A DNA stretch of 64,000 nucleotides from Paenochrobactrum pullorum (GTDB taxonomy: Bacteria; Pseudomonadota; Alphaproteobacteria; Rhizobiales; Rhizobiaceae), in contig NZ_JBHEEH010000001.1 in NCBI RefSeq assembly GCF_041929845.1, forward strand, positions 248,001 to 312,000, read 5' to 3'. A program made the position numbers and the translations under genes. Numbering within the stretch: the stretch's first letter is position 1; every line of letters starts with the position of its first letter. The notes under the pieces are model-generated. The model ran no database searches. It was not told where the DNA came from and was given only the letters and a program-made list of their open reading frames with translations. Of the stretch, positions 52,115 to 59,635 are shown in pieces.

Positions 52115-52753
52115 ATGGCGACCATTCTATATGCCCGTGTATCAACGTCAGAGCAGAACCTCGACCACCAACAGGCACAGGCTGAAGCTGCTGGTTTTAA
52201 GTTTGATCAGGTCATTGCTGATCATGGTGTATCTGGTGTCAGTGTCTTAATGAAAGATCGTCCTGAGGGGAGGCGCTTGTTTGATATGCTACGCGCTGGT
52301 GACGTTCTTGTGGTACGTTGGGTTGATCGCTTAGGGCGTAACTATGCAGACGTTACGGACACTATCAGGGAGTTCATGCGCCGTGGTGTGATCATCAAGA
52401 CTGTGATCAATAATATGACATTCGATGGCTCGACCACAGACCCTATCCAAATGGCTGTTAGAGACGCGCTGATAGCGTTCATGGCTGCAACTGCACAAGC
52501 GCAAGCTGAGGCGACTAAGGAGGCTCAGAGGGCTGGTATAGCGGGTGCTAAGGCTAGGGCTGGTGAGGATAACTATAAGGGCAGGAAGCCGAGTTATGAC
52601 CGAGCCACATTCGATAAGGTCGTGTCTAGTCTGTCTGATGGCATGTCTATTAGTTTTATTGCTAAGGAGACAGGATTAACCAGACAGACTATCTATCGCA
52701 TTAGAGATCACAGGGCAGACGCAGAGAAAGCATTGGCACTCTGGAGGATGTAA
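52115..52753 (+). CDS. Serine recombinase (resolvase/invertase family)
   Basis: A 212-residue small serine recombinase. The catalytic serine lies in LYARVSTSEQNLDHQ; the R-rich active-site region is DRPEGRRLFDML and VVRWVDRLGRNYADV; then comes the long E helix (MAATAQAQAEATKEAQRAGIAGAKAR) and a C-terminal HTH (SDGMSISFIAKETGLTRQTIYRIRD). AGAGGA stands just before the ATG. It probably resolves multimers or inverts DNA within the element and represses itself through the upstream repeat. It is intact. Confidence 0.92.
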   Translation: MATILYARVSTSEQNLDHQQAQAEAAGFKFDQVIADHGVSGVSVLMKDRPEGRRLFDMLRAGDVLVVRWVDRLGRNYADVTDTIREFMRRGVIIKTVINNMTFDGSTTDPIQMAVRDALIAFMAATAQAQAEATKEAQRAGIAGAKARAGEDNYKGRKPSYDRATFDKVVSSLSDGMSISFIAKETGLTRQTIYRIRDHRADAEKALALWRM

Positions 52754-52783
52754 TTTCTAGTGTAATATTACCAGTTCCGTAGC

Positions 52784-53092
52784 TCAATAACGTGATTTAT
52801 AACTACGTCTATTTGAGTTGTAAGTACCGTAATTATTACGAGGCGCACTCCGAGTTATGTAGCTGTTTCGTGGTCTATAGGATGGTGAAACAGTTCCCCT
52901 TCTGCCATTGTATGGATTAACATTCCCCTGTGTTGAATAGTTATTATACATAGTTCTATCAGGGTTGGTGCGCATATGTGGCTGCACAAAGGTGCCATTG
53001 TTACGCATATGGCCGCGCACTGCGGTATCAGCTATAGCAGATGAACTAAAAAGAATTGCACCTAGACAAATTATTATGGTTTTAATTTTCAT
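52784..53092 (-). CDS. Small exported Asn/Arg/Tyr-rich protein
   Basis: A 102-residue protein with a signal peptide (MKIKTIIICLGAILFSSSAIA) and a polar mature part: TAVRGHMRNNGTFVQPHMRTNPD, then NNYSTQGNVNPYNGRRGTV and a basic tail rich in Asn, Tyr and Arg. The GxMRNNGTFVQPHMRTNPD...NNYS...GNVNPYxG pattern recurs in small secreted proteins of many Proteobacteria, but I know of no function for it. GGAGG 5 nt upstream fixes the start. The gene follows the ClpP-like gene by 22 bp and is likely co-transcribed. Confidence 0.75.
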   Translation of the reverse strand: MKIKTIIICLGAILFSSSAIADTAVRGHMRNNGTFVQPHMRTNPDRTMYNNYSTQGNVNPYNGRRGTVSPSYRPRNSYITRSAPRNNYGTYNSNRRSYKSRY

Positions 53093-53114
53093 TTTATCCT
53101 CCAATTTTATTATC

Positions 53115-54281
53115 TCATAGTTTCCGAATATACGTGTTTCCATAGTTGAAGATAGAGTCTTGGGGTATTCGTCTTTTGCTTTTTAGTTCTTTCGTTAAAG
53201 CAGCCGCCTCAGTACTGCTAAAGGTTCCTCGCAGGGTAACTGCTAACCAGCCATTTGTGGAAAGATAAATATCCAGATTAAGGGCTGACTTGTTTACGTA
53301 CTCTAGGGCATCTTCATAATTATCAAAACTGCTTATCTGGATATAACGTTTCTCTGATCTTGGTAATTCATATTGATCTACATGTACCCAAGAGTGATGC
53401 ATATAGCCCCTGTAGTCACCATAGGCCACTCTGTACCATTGTTTATCGTAAGGCTGTAAGTAAACCGTAGCGCCGTTTCGTAACTCCACTAGGGTGCGTG
53501 ATTTATTATCGGGGTCAAACTTGATTGCAGCTTGTTTCTTAGGGTGGTGGACAACACCAGAGTGTGCGGTAGGAACATTCAGGTTTGGACGATAGACTGG
53601 CTGATAGCTTGCCTGAGGTGGGGCTGTGTATGTTGGTGTAGTATAAGAAGTTGTTGGTGGAGTGGCTGCAATCTGTGGTGGAGATGAAGGTTGCGTGGCT
53701 TCCTGTTCAGTTACAACCCTATAGTTTTTCATTTCTTTTAAAGACAGGTAACGCATATCATCGTTATCATACTGTAACGCTAGCTGGAGCAAGTTAGCAT
53801 CCGCTCCCATCTCAGTAATGTAGCCCATTATATCAGCGGTGGCTTTTTGAATGCTTGCGACTGCATCATGAGCATTCATGTTTGTGGAGTTATTGAATGA
53901 AGATTTATGCACCCCAATTGAGCCAGCCTCAGCTAACCGTATGGTGCCTCCAAGGAAAGCCAATGAGCAAGCGGACGAACATTCCATACCACGCGGCTGT
54001 AGCGTACCCAGTCGTAAAGCCCTGATGAGTTTTCCTAACTCAATTGCCTTATAGACATTTCCACCACCAGAATTGAACATAATAGCTGATGCACGATGGT
54101 CGCTAACCGCTTTAAGAAATAACGATAAATCATCATCGTATTCAAAGCTGCCGCTTACAATCAGGACAGATATTTCATCTTCTTCTTTTAGTGGCTCATA
54201 TTTCAAATCGGCTTTTGCTATAGAAGAAATAATAAAGAAAGATACGATTAAGACAAAAATACGCAATGCAACAATCCCCAC
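53115..54281 (-). CDS. Exported ClpP-like (COG3904-type) protein with SH3 and SPOR domains
   Basis: A 388-residue protein with an N-terminal signal peptide (IFVLIVSFFIISSIAKA). Residues ~35-190 form a ClpP/crotonase-like serine protease domain: FNSGGGNVYKAIELG, nucleophile region ECSSACSLAFLGG (Ser103), GSIGVHKSSF (His125) and DMRYLSLKEM (Asp175). A Pro/Thr-rich linker (195-245) leads to an SH3-like domain (ATVYLQPYDKQWYRVAYGDYRGYMHHSWVHVD) and a C-terminal SPOR-like domain (KRYIQISSFDNYEDALEYV). The start is GTG at 54281; a TTG five codons on is possible. SPOR domains bind septal peptidoglycan, so a cell-wall location is likely. Confidence 0.75.
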   Translation of the reverse strand: MGIVALRIFVLIVSFFIISSIAKADLKYEPLKEEDEISVLIVSGSFEYDDDLSLFLKAVSDHRASAIMFNSGGGNVYKAIELGKLIRALRLGTLQPRGMECSSACSLAFLGGTIRLAEAGSIGVHKSSFNNSTNMNAHDAVASIQKATADIMGYITEMGADANLLQLALQYDNDDMRYLSLKEMKNYRVVTEQEATQPSSPPQIAATPPTTSYTTPTYTAPPQASYQPVYRPNLNVPTAHSGVVHHPKKQAAIKFDPDNKSRTLVELRNGATVYLQPYDKQWYRVAYGDYRGYMHHSWVHVDQYELPRSEKRYIQISSFDNYEDALEYVNKSALNLDIYLSTNGWLAVTLRGTFSSTEAAALTKELKSKRRIPQDSIFNYGNTYIRKL

Positions 54282-54303
54282 AAGTTACATTCCCAATTAT
54301 TTA

Positions 54304-54480
54304 TCAGTGTTGAGTTTTACTCAAGTGTGACAAATCCAGCCCCTTAAATTCCACATCGTTCACCCTATCACCAAAGTCACGAACACCATAGGCACGGTTG
54401 CTGGTTTTGCCTTTGCTAACGTAGTGGCCTTATATCCATTCACGTTCTTCTTTACTTAGGTCAGAGTAACGGCTCAGGAT
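54304..54480 (-). pseudogene. Possible decayed ORF downstream of the integrase
   Basis: On the minus strand one frame reads ILSRYSDLSKEEREWI, a TAA stop, then GHYVSKGKTSNRAYGVRDFGDR and a further 22 codons to a stop at 54304. The composition looks protein-like on both sides of the stop, suggesting a broken small gene. No start codon or family is recognised. Confidence 0.3.
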
Positions 54481-54482
54481 AT

Positions 54483-55868
54483 TTATTTATCCGCATTTGC
54501 CATGCTCAAGTCTGGCAATTGCACAGCCTCCACACAGCGCCTTGCCTGCTCTTTTGCTGGCCCTGCTGAATAGACCCCAAGCGTCATGCCTTGGCGCTTA
54601 TGACCCACCACGGATGCGATAAGGGATTCCGGTTGATCAGCTTGTTCGGCCTTAGTGATGAACCAGCGGCGAAATGAGTGAAAGTTTACTAGGGAGCGCC
54701 TCTTGCCTTTAATTTCATCTGCAACGCCTACAGAGCGCCTATATTCGGTGAAATGGTTAGAAGCTTTAAATGATCGTTCCCGCGTTGATTTAGGGTTCTT
54801 TGGTGCAGGCCATTCGGGGAATATAGGGTCGTCTGGCTCTTTCCCCTTTGTTCTGCGCTCAATAATTTCGGTCAGTGCAGGATGAATAGGGCATAGGCGG
54901 GGTGCCTTTTCCTTCTTCTGAGGTTTGAAAACAAACATTCCTTCATCAAGGCAGTCACGCACACGAAGGCACACAATAGGGTCTAGGCGGCAACCTGTAA
55001 GAGCTGCAATTCTCATGAGATCATGCATCTCTTGTGTAGCATTGCCGGACAGAAGTTTTACCATTTCCTCGTCAGTGAATGGCCTTTCTACTTCATCATG
55101 AGGTGTCTCTGGAACGGCAAAGGACTGTCCAGCCCAAACATTCAGCGGGACTTCATCACGCTTCTCAAGCCACTGCCAGTATCTCGATAGACGGCGTACA
55201 TACTTATTTAGTGTGGTAGGTGATAGCGTGGGTTCCATGGCTGGTAATGCATCCATGAAAGCTACAGCGGCCTTTCGAGTAGGAAATGACTGTAGGTAAG
55301 GGGGAACGCCTTGTTCGCTGCACCAGCGCTCTAAAAGAGCAATTGCACGTTTGTCATCGGCCTTGGTACGAGGCTTGACCGTTAGCTGGCTCATGTATTG
55401 GTCGTGGTGTTCGCTTAAGAGTGTCGCTTGACCATGCAGGACAGCTTTAAACTCTTGCACACGCTGAACGGCTTCGGGTGCATAGACAGGTTCTTCCTCG
55501 CCCGTATTGGGGTCTGTGTAGATGCCAATCTCCTGACCGAGCAATATATCTATGGTCTGAGATATACCCGCTTCAATTTCAATTGCATCAATATCACAAG
55601 TCGCCTTTGAGCGCTGCCTTCTAAGCTCCTCAGCAATTGCCCTTATGTCTGTCTCAGGCTTGTGTGCAGATGCAATGATACTCTGAAACTCACGCACTAT
55701 AGGCCATTTGAGTTGATTGGCGATTGAAAGGCTATCGGTATTCAAAGACTGCTTTAAGCGTGTCTTTCCTATTTTCTTTTGAACGGCTTTAGGGACGCTA
55801 ACAGTGACGCGCCATTTCCCTCTCTGTAGCTCAAGATATTGTGTGTTATTCGTTATACGTTTTGCCAA
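54483..55868 (-). CDS. Tyrosine-type site-specific integrase
   Basis: The phage-type integrase of the element, about 461 residues from the TTG at 55868 (GAGGG 7 nt upstream; MAKRITNNTQYLELQRGKWRV). A GTG at 55889 would add seven residues. An N-terminal arm-binding region, a core-binding region (about 160-260) and the catalytic domain are followed by the active-site residues: Arg in LTGCRLDPIVCLR, HSFRRWF (H-x-x-R), GHKRQGMTLGVY (His and the nucleophilic Tyr). All are present, so it should be active. It reads inward from the right att site, and the arm-site array overlaps its start. Confidence 0.93.
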   Translation of the reverse strand: MAKRITNNTQYLELQRGKWRVTVSVPKAVQKKIGKTRLKQSLNTDSLSIANQLKWPIVREFQSIIASAHKPETDIRAIAEELRRQRSKATCDIDAIEIEAGISQTIDILLGQEIGIYTDPNTGEEEPVYAPEAVQRVQEFKAVLHGQATLLSEHHDQYMSQLTVKPRTKADDKRAIALLERWCSEQGVPPYLQSFPTRKAAVAFMDALPAMEPTLSPTTLNKYVRRLSRYWQWLEKRDEVPLNVWAGQSFAVPETPHDEVERPFTDEEMVKLLSGNATQEMHDLMRIAALTGCRLDPIVCLRVRDCLDEGMFVFKPQKKEKAPRLCPIHPALTEIIERRTKGKEPDDPIFPEWPAPKNPKSTRERSFKASNHFTEYRRSVGVADEIKGKRRSLVNFHSFRRWFITKAEQADQPESLIASVVGHKRQGMTLGVYSAGPAKEQARRCVEAVQLPDLSMANADK

Positions 55869-55881
55869 AGAAATACCCTCA

Positions 55882-55912
55882 CGTACCACGCCACGTACCC
55901 CATTGACGTACC
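55882..55912 (+). promoter_or_regulatory. Right integrase arm-site array (three CGTACC)
   Basis: CGTACC occurs at 55882, 55894 and 55907 with the same 12/13-bp spacing as the left array. It lies 65 bp inside the right att core and covers the GTG and 5' end of the integrase gene, so integrase binding would also repress its own gene. Confidence 0.75.
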
Positions 55913-55977
55913 ACTAAGGTGCTGATAAGTCTACAAATTACTGATATTAAACTCTAATTTGGTGCGCAATGATATAC

Positions 55978-55994
55978 CCCGCTTGGCTCCACCA
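55978..55994 (+). repeat. attR core (17-bp direct repeat)
   Basis: CCCGCTTGGCTCCACCA, identical to the tRNA-Ala 3' end at 48606-48622. It marks the right boundary of the element; ordinary chromosomal genes resume at 56113. Confidence 0.9.
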
Positions 55995-56112
55995 AATTTT
56001 CCTCATCATTTTTACTTATGTTTGATCGTCACAATCAGCCTATTCGTGATTGTTATGCTGTGACATTCACAACATGAATAAGGTTTTACAGAGATAGCGG
56101 CAGATTAAATTT

Positions 56113-56541
56113 TTAACGTTCGATTCGCGTAGATAGAATGATCGAGGACATCGTCCGCTCGACCCCTTCCAACGCGCCGATCTGATCCAGCACCTGATCA
56201 AGCTCGCCGATGGAGGGAGCTTCCACCACTGCGGCCATATCATAATGACCGCTGACGGAATGTAAGGAACGCACGGCGAGAATCGTTCGCAGCCGTGCTT
56301 CCACCTGTGGTGATAATTTCGGCAGGCAGGTTAAGAGCACATGAGCGCGTACCAAATCTTTTTCGTAAATTGAGGAAAGGCGCACCGTATAGCCTTCAAT
56401 CGCACCGGATTTTTCCAGTCTTTCAAGGCGGCTTTGTACGGTTGTGCGCGAAACCCCTAACCGTCTTGCCAGTTCGGTGGTAGAGGCACGCGCATTTTCA
56501 CGCAGCAGTGCAATTAGGGTATGATCAGCTTTTGTCAGCAT
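56113..56541 (-). CDS. Lrp/AsnC-family transcriptional regulator
   Basis: A 142-residue amino-acid-responsive regulator: N-terminal HTH (TELARRLGVSRTTVQSRLERLEKSGAIEGY) and a C-terminal RAM domain (VRSLHSVSGHYDMAAVVEAPSI). Divergent from a saccharopine/lysine-dehydrogenase-like gene with a 122-bp gap, so it probably controls that gene. A near-palindrome, TAATGATTAATTATTA (56541-56556), abuts its own start codon and may be its operator. There is no clear Shine-Dalgarno sequence. Confidence 0.9.
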   Translation of the reverse strand: MLTKADHTLIALLRENARASTTELARRLGVSRTTVQSRLERLEKSGAIEGYTVRLSSIYEKDLVRAHVLLTCLPKLSPQVEARLRTILAVRSLHSVSGHYDMAAVVEAPSIGELDQVLDQIGALEGVERTMSSIILSTRIER

Positions 56542-56663
56542 AATGATTAATTATTACGTCAAATCGTTCAAATTGGCAACGTCATATTGATATAAGTGCA
56601 GCTACTATTTGCATGTACTCTCTGCGATTCTAAATGTCTATTATGAATTCGAGGGAGATTGTC

Positions 56664-57761
56664 ATGAAAGAAGTTGTCGTTGTTGGTGCAGGTAAAATCG
56701 GGGCAACCATTGCTGATCTTCTGAATGCGACGGGTGATTATGCCGTCACCGTTATTGACCGCTCACAGGCGCAGCTTGATGCTTTGGAGGCATCAAAAGG
56801 CATCAAAACCAGCATGATCGATATTGAAAATGCGGCTGAGTTGAAAAAAGTTCTGACCGGTAAATTTGCAGTTTTGAGTGCCGCACCTTTTCATTTGACC
56901 ACCCGCATTGCACAGGCCGCCGCAGATGCGGAAGTGCATTATCTTGATCTGACTGAAGATGTGGCAAGCACCCGTTTTGTGAAAGATTTGGCTAAAACCG
57001 CCAAAACTTGTTTTGTCCCGCAATGTGGTCTGGCGCCGGGCTTTATCTCTATTGTAGCTTATGATCTGGCCAGCCATTTTGATACGCTGGATACGGTGCG
57101 CATGCGTGTAGGCGCTTTGCCGCAATATCCGTCCAATGCGCTCAATTATAATCTGACATGGAGCACGGACGGCGTCATCAATGAATATTGCGAGCCGTGC
57201 GAGGCGATTGTCGACGGTGAATTGACGGAAGTTCCGGCATTGGAAGAGCGTGAAGAGTTCTCGCTTGATGGTGTGACCTATGAAGCTTTCAATACGTCCG
57301 GTGGGCTCGGCACTTTGTGCGAAACCTTGAAAGGCAAAGTGCGCACACTCAATTATCGCACGATTCGCTATCCTGGTCATGCTGCGATCATGAAGGCACT
57401 GCTCAATGATCTGGGCCTGCGGGATCGCCGTGATGTGCTTAAAGATATTTTTGAAAATGCGTTGCCATCGACCTTGCAGGATGTGGTGGTGATTTTTGTG
57501 ACAGTTAGCGGTCGCAAAAATGGCCGTCTGGTGCAGGAAACCTACGCCAACAAGATTTATGCCCGCGCTATTGGCGATGTGGTGCGTAGCGGCATCCAGA
57601 TTACGACGGCTTCCGCTATTTGCGCAGTGCTGGATATGTTGGCCGACGGGCATTTGCCGCAAAAAGGTTTTGTCAAACAAGAAGAAATTGCTCTGGGCAA
57701 GTTTCTCGAAAATCGTTTTGGCAAAGTCTATGCGCAAGCCGAGCACCATCACGGTTGCTAG
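56664..57761 (+). CDS. Saccharopine dehydrogenase family protein, lysine 6-dehydrogenase-like
   Basis: A 365-residue NAD(P)-dependent enzyme: Rossmann motif VVVGAGKIGATIADLL, then VLSAAPFHLTTRIAQAA, and the C-terminal domain with GLAPGFISIVAYDLA, FNTSGGLGTLCETLKGKV and RYPGHAAIMKALLNDLGL. It matches the saccharopine-dehydrogenase-like group containing bacterial L-lysine 6-dehydrogenase. The divergent Lrp-type regulator fits lysine catabolism, but substrate assignment is inference. GGGAG 6 nt before the ATG at 56664 fixes the start; the frame is open ten codons earlier. Confidence 0.82.
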   Translation: MKEVVVVGAGKIGATIADLLNATGDYAVTVIDRSQAQLDALEASKGIKTSMIDIENAAELKKVLTGKFAVLSAAPFHLTTRIAQAAADAEVHYLDLTEDVASTRFVKDLAKTAKTCFVPQCGLAPGFISIVAYDLASHFDTLDTVRMRVGALPQYPSNALNYNLTWSTDGVINEYCEPCEAIVDGELTEVPALEEREEFSLDGVTYEAFNTSGGLGTLCETLKGKVRTLNYRTIRYPGHAAIMKALLNDLGLRDRRDVLKDIFENALPSTLQDVVVIFVTVSGRKNGRLVQETYANKIYARAIGDVVRSGIQITTASAICAVLDMLADGHLPQKGFVKQEEIALGKFLENRFGKVYAQAEHHHGC

Positions 57762-57892
57762 ATGAAATTGGCAGGCAGCGGCAATTCCAAACGCTGCCTG
57801 CTGCAAAAAATGATATTCGGTGTAGCGCCTGATAATTTTGCAGGTTACATCTTGGGGGAGAATTGAACCTTCCAGGGAATGTAACGTTGAAA

Positions 57893-58942
57893 ATGAAGAA
57901 ACTGGGTCGCACAGACCTGCAAGTTACCGAAATTTGTCTGGGCACCATGACATGGGGTGTTCAGAATAGTGAAGCAGATGCGCATGCTCAGCTAAATTAT
58001 GCACTCTCGCAAGGCATTAATTTTATTGATACAGCCGAAGGCTATGCCGTGCCGATGTCGGCGGAAAGCTTTGGTAAAACAGAAAATTATATCGGTACTT
58101 GGTTTAAAAAATCCGGTGCGCGTAACAAAGTTATTTTAGCCTCCAAAATTTCCGGTGGTGGCAGACAAAAATGGATCCGCGACGGTGCGGCACCAAACCG
58201 CCGGAATATCCGTGAAGCGGTAGAGGCAAGTCTGCGCCGTTTGCAAACGGATTATATTGATCTTTATCAAATTCATTGGCCAAGCCGTCCCAATTTCCAT
58301 TTTGGCGCAGCGTGGAAATATGAGGCCTATTCGGATGATCCGGCGCACTCAACTGAAAGCGTGCTGGAGCGTATGGCCGATGTGCTTGATGGCCTGAATG
58401 ATATGGTCAAAGAGGGCAAAATACGCCACACCGGCCTTTCGAATGAAACCGCATGGGGTGTGATGCAATGGCAGCGTTTGGCGCGTGAAGCCGGTTTTGC
58501 CCCTATGGTCAGCATTCAAAACGAATACGGTCTGTTGCAGCGGCATTTTGATTATGATCTGGCCGAAGTTGCCCGTCATGAGAAAGTGGGCTTGCTGGCC
58601 TATTCGCCGCTGGCAGCTGGTGTGCTGACCGGTAAATATCTAAATGGTGCGATGCCTGAAGGTGCGCGCGGTACCGTGGCGGTGGACGGTTTCTGGCGCA
58701 ATAATGAATATGCCTCCAAAGCCGTGCGGGAATATTGTGCTGTAGCGGATAAGCACGGGCTGGATATTGCGCAAATGGCATTAGCCTTTGCCTTGAGCCG
58801 CCCGTTTATGACATCGGTCATTATTGGCGCTACATCAATGGCGCAGTTAAAGAGCAATATTGAAGCTGGTGAACTGCAATTAAGCGATGAAGTTTTGAGT
58901 GATATTGCACGTGTTTATCGTGACCATCCGCGCCCGCTTTAA
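57893..58942 (+). CDS. Aldo/keto reductase (Tas-like)
   Basis: A TIM-barrel NADPH-dependent oxidoreductase of about 349 residues with LGRTDLQVTEICLGTMTWG, the catalytic FIDTAEGY (Asp and Tyr), ASKISGG (Lys), DYIDLYQIHWPSR (His) and the cofactor-binding C-terminal VIIGATSMAQLKSNIEA. It resembles Tas of E. coli. Possible starts are the ATG at 57893, a TTG at 57887 with AGGGA upstream, or a TTG at 57863 behind GGGGGAG; the ATG gives the usual N terminus. The gene is about 130 bp downstream of the dehydrogenase gene; the physiological substrate is unknown. Confidence 0.88.
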   Translation: MKKLGRTDLQVTEICLGTMTWGVQNSEADAHAQLNYALSQGINFIDTAEGYAVPMSAESFGKTENYIGTWFKKSGARNKVILASKISGGGRQKWIRDGAAPNRRNIREAVEASLRRLQTDYIDLYQIHWPSRPNFHFGAAWKYEAYSDDPAHSTESVLERMADVLDGLNDMVKEGKIRHTGLSNETAWGVMQWQRLAREAGFAPMVSIQNEYGLLQRHFDYDLAEVARHEKVGLLAYSPLAAGVLTGKYLNGAMPEGARGTVAVDGFWRNNEYASKAVREYCAVADKHGLDIAQMALAFALSRPFMTSVIIGATSMAQLKSNIEAGELQLSDEVLSDIARVYRDHPRPL

Positions 58943-58963
58943 AACAGGCTTTAAAATACGAAA

Positions 58964-58986
58964 AAGGTCGGGGTTGCCCCGACCTT
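58964..58986. terminator. Hairpin terminator after the aldo/keto reductase gene
   Basis: AAGGTCGGGG / CCCCGACCTT, a perfect 10-bp stem with a 3-nt loop. A T-run follows only on the minus strand, but it sits right after the plus-strand gene and probably serves both directions. Confidence 0.65.
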
Positions 58987-59142
58987 CCGCTGCTTATTTC
59001 ACTCGAATGCCAGTACTTCCGTGGTCATGAGCGAAATAATCTCTGATTTGTCATTATCTATAGAGCATTATCATTACAGATAAATGACAGGGTTTAAACT
59101 GCTAGAACTGGCAAGAACGCAAAATAAATATTCAGCGCCTGA

Positions 59143-59343
59143 TCAGGCAGCCATATCGATTTCTTCCATGCTGATATTGTTGTAGGCGTAAATATCGCAC
59201 AAGCATTCATGCATGAGATCAAGATCGACAGGGCCGATACGGCTTAATACCGTATCCAGTTCATCTGGCTGGATGCCTTGATTGAGAAGTTCGACCAAAG
59301 CTTGAATCAAAATGTTTTTGTCATCAAATCTATAGCGTTGCAT
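59143..59343 (-). CDS. Small acidic protein, unknown function
   Basis: A 66-residue helical-looking acidic protein (MQRYRFDDKNILIQALVELLNQGIQPDELDTVLSRIGPVDLDLMHECLCD...). The ATG at 59343 is preferred, with AGGGCG just upstream; an ATG five codons earlier is possible. I recognise no domain, though the composition and good start suggest a real gene. A perfect TTAA-N7-TTAA CtrA-type box lies 58 bp upstream, which suggests cell-cycle-dependent expression. Confidence 0.65.
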   Translation of the reverse strand: MQRYRFDDKNILIQALVELLNQGIQPDELDTVLSRIGPVDLDLMHECLCDIYAYNNISMEEIDMAA

Positions 59344-59400
59344 GATGCTCGCCCTCATATGTCCGCTTAAAATCTTGTCTTCAAAATTATGGCAGGATGG

Positions 59401-59415
59401 TTAAGGTTTGGTTAA
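59401..59415. promoter_or_regulatory. CtrA-type box upstream of the 66-residue gene
   Basis: TTAA-GGTTTGG-TTAA, an exact match to the CtrA consensus TTAA-N7-TTAA, 58 bp before the start codon on the promoter side. Confidence 0.5.
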
Positions 59416-59532
59416 ATCAAATTAATAAAGAAGAGCTGAGAACAGTCTGATTGAATATGAATAAAAGTCTTTATGGTTTGAGTTTTGAGGTGTTCGAAAT
59501 TTTTGTCAAACAGTTTCAATGCTTTGATAAAA

Positions 59533-59568
59533 AATAAAAGGCGCTGGTTTCATACAGCGCCTTTTATT
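59533..59568 (-). terminator. Rho-independent terminator of the binding-protein gene
   Basis: AATAAAAGGCGCTG / CAGCGCCTTTTATT, a perfect 14-bp stem with an 8-nt loop. On the minus strand TTTTATCAAAG follows. It is 67 bp past the stop at 59636. Confidence 0.85.
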
Positions 59569-59635
59569 ATTTTTTATATGAGCAATTTTGCGCCTATGTT
59601 TTAAAATTTGGCACAATTGACAGGATCATATCTTG

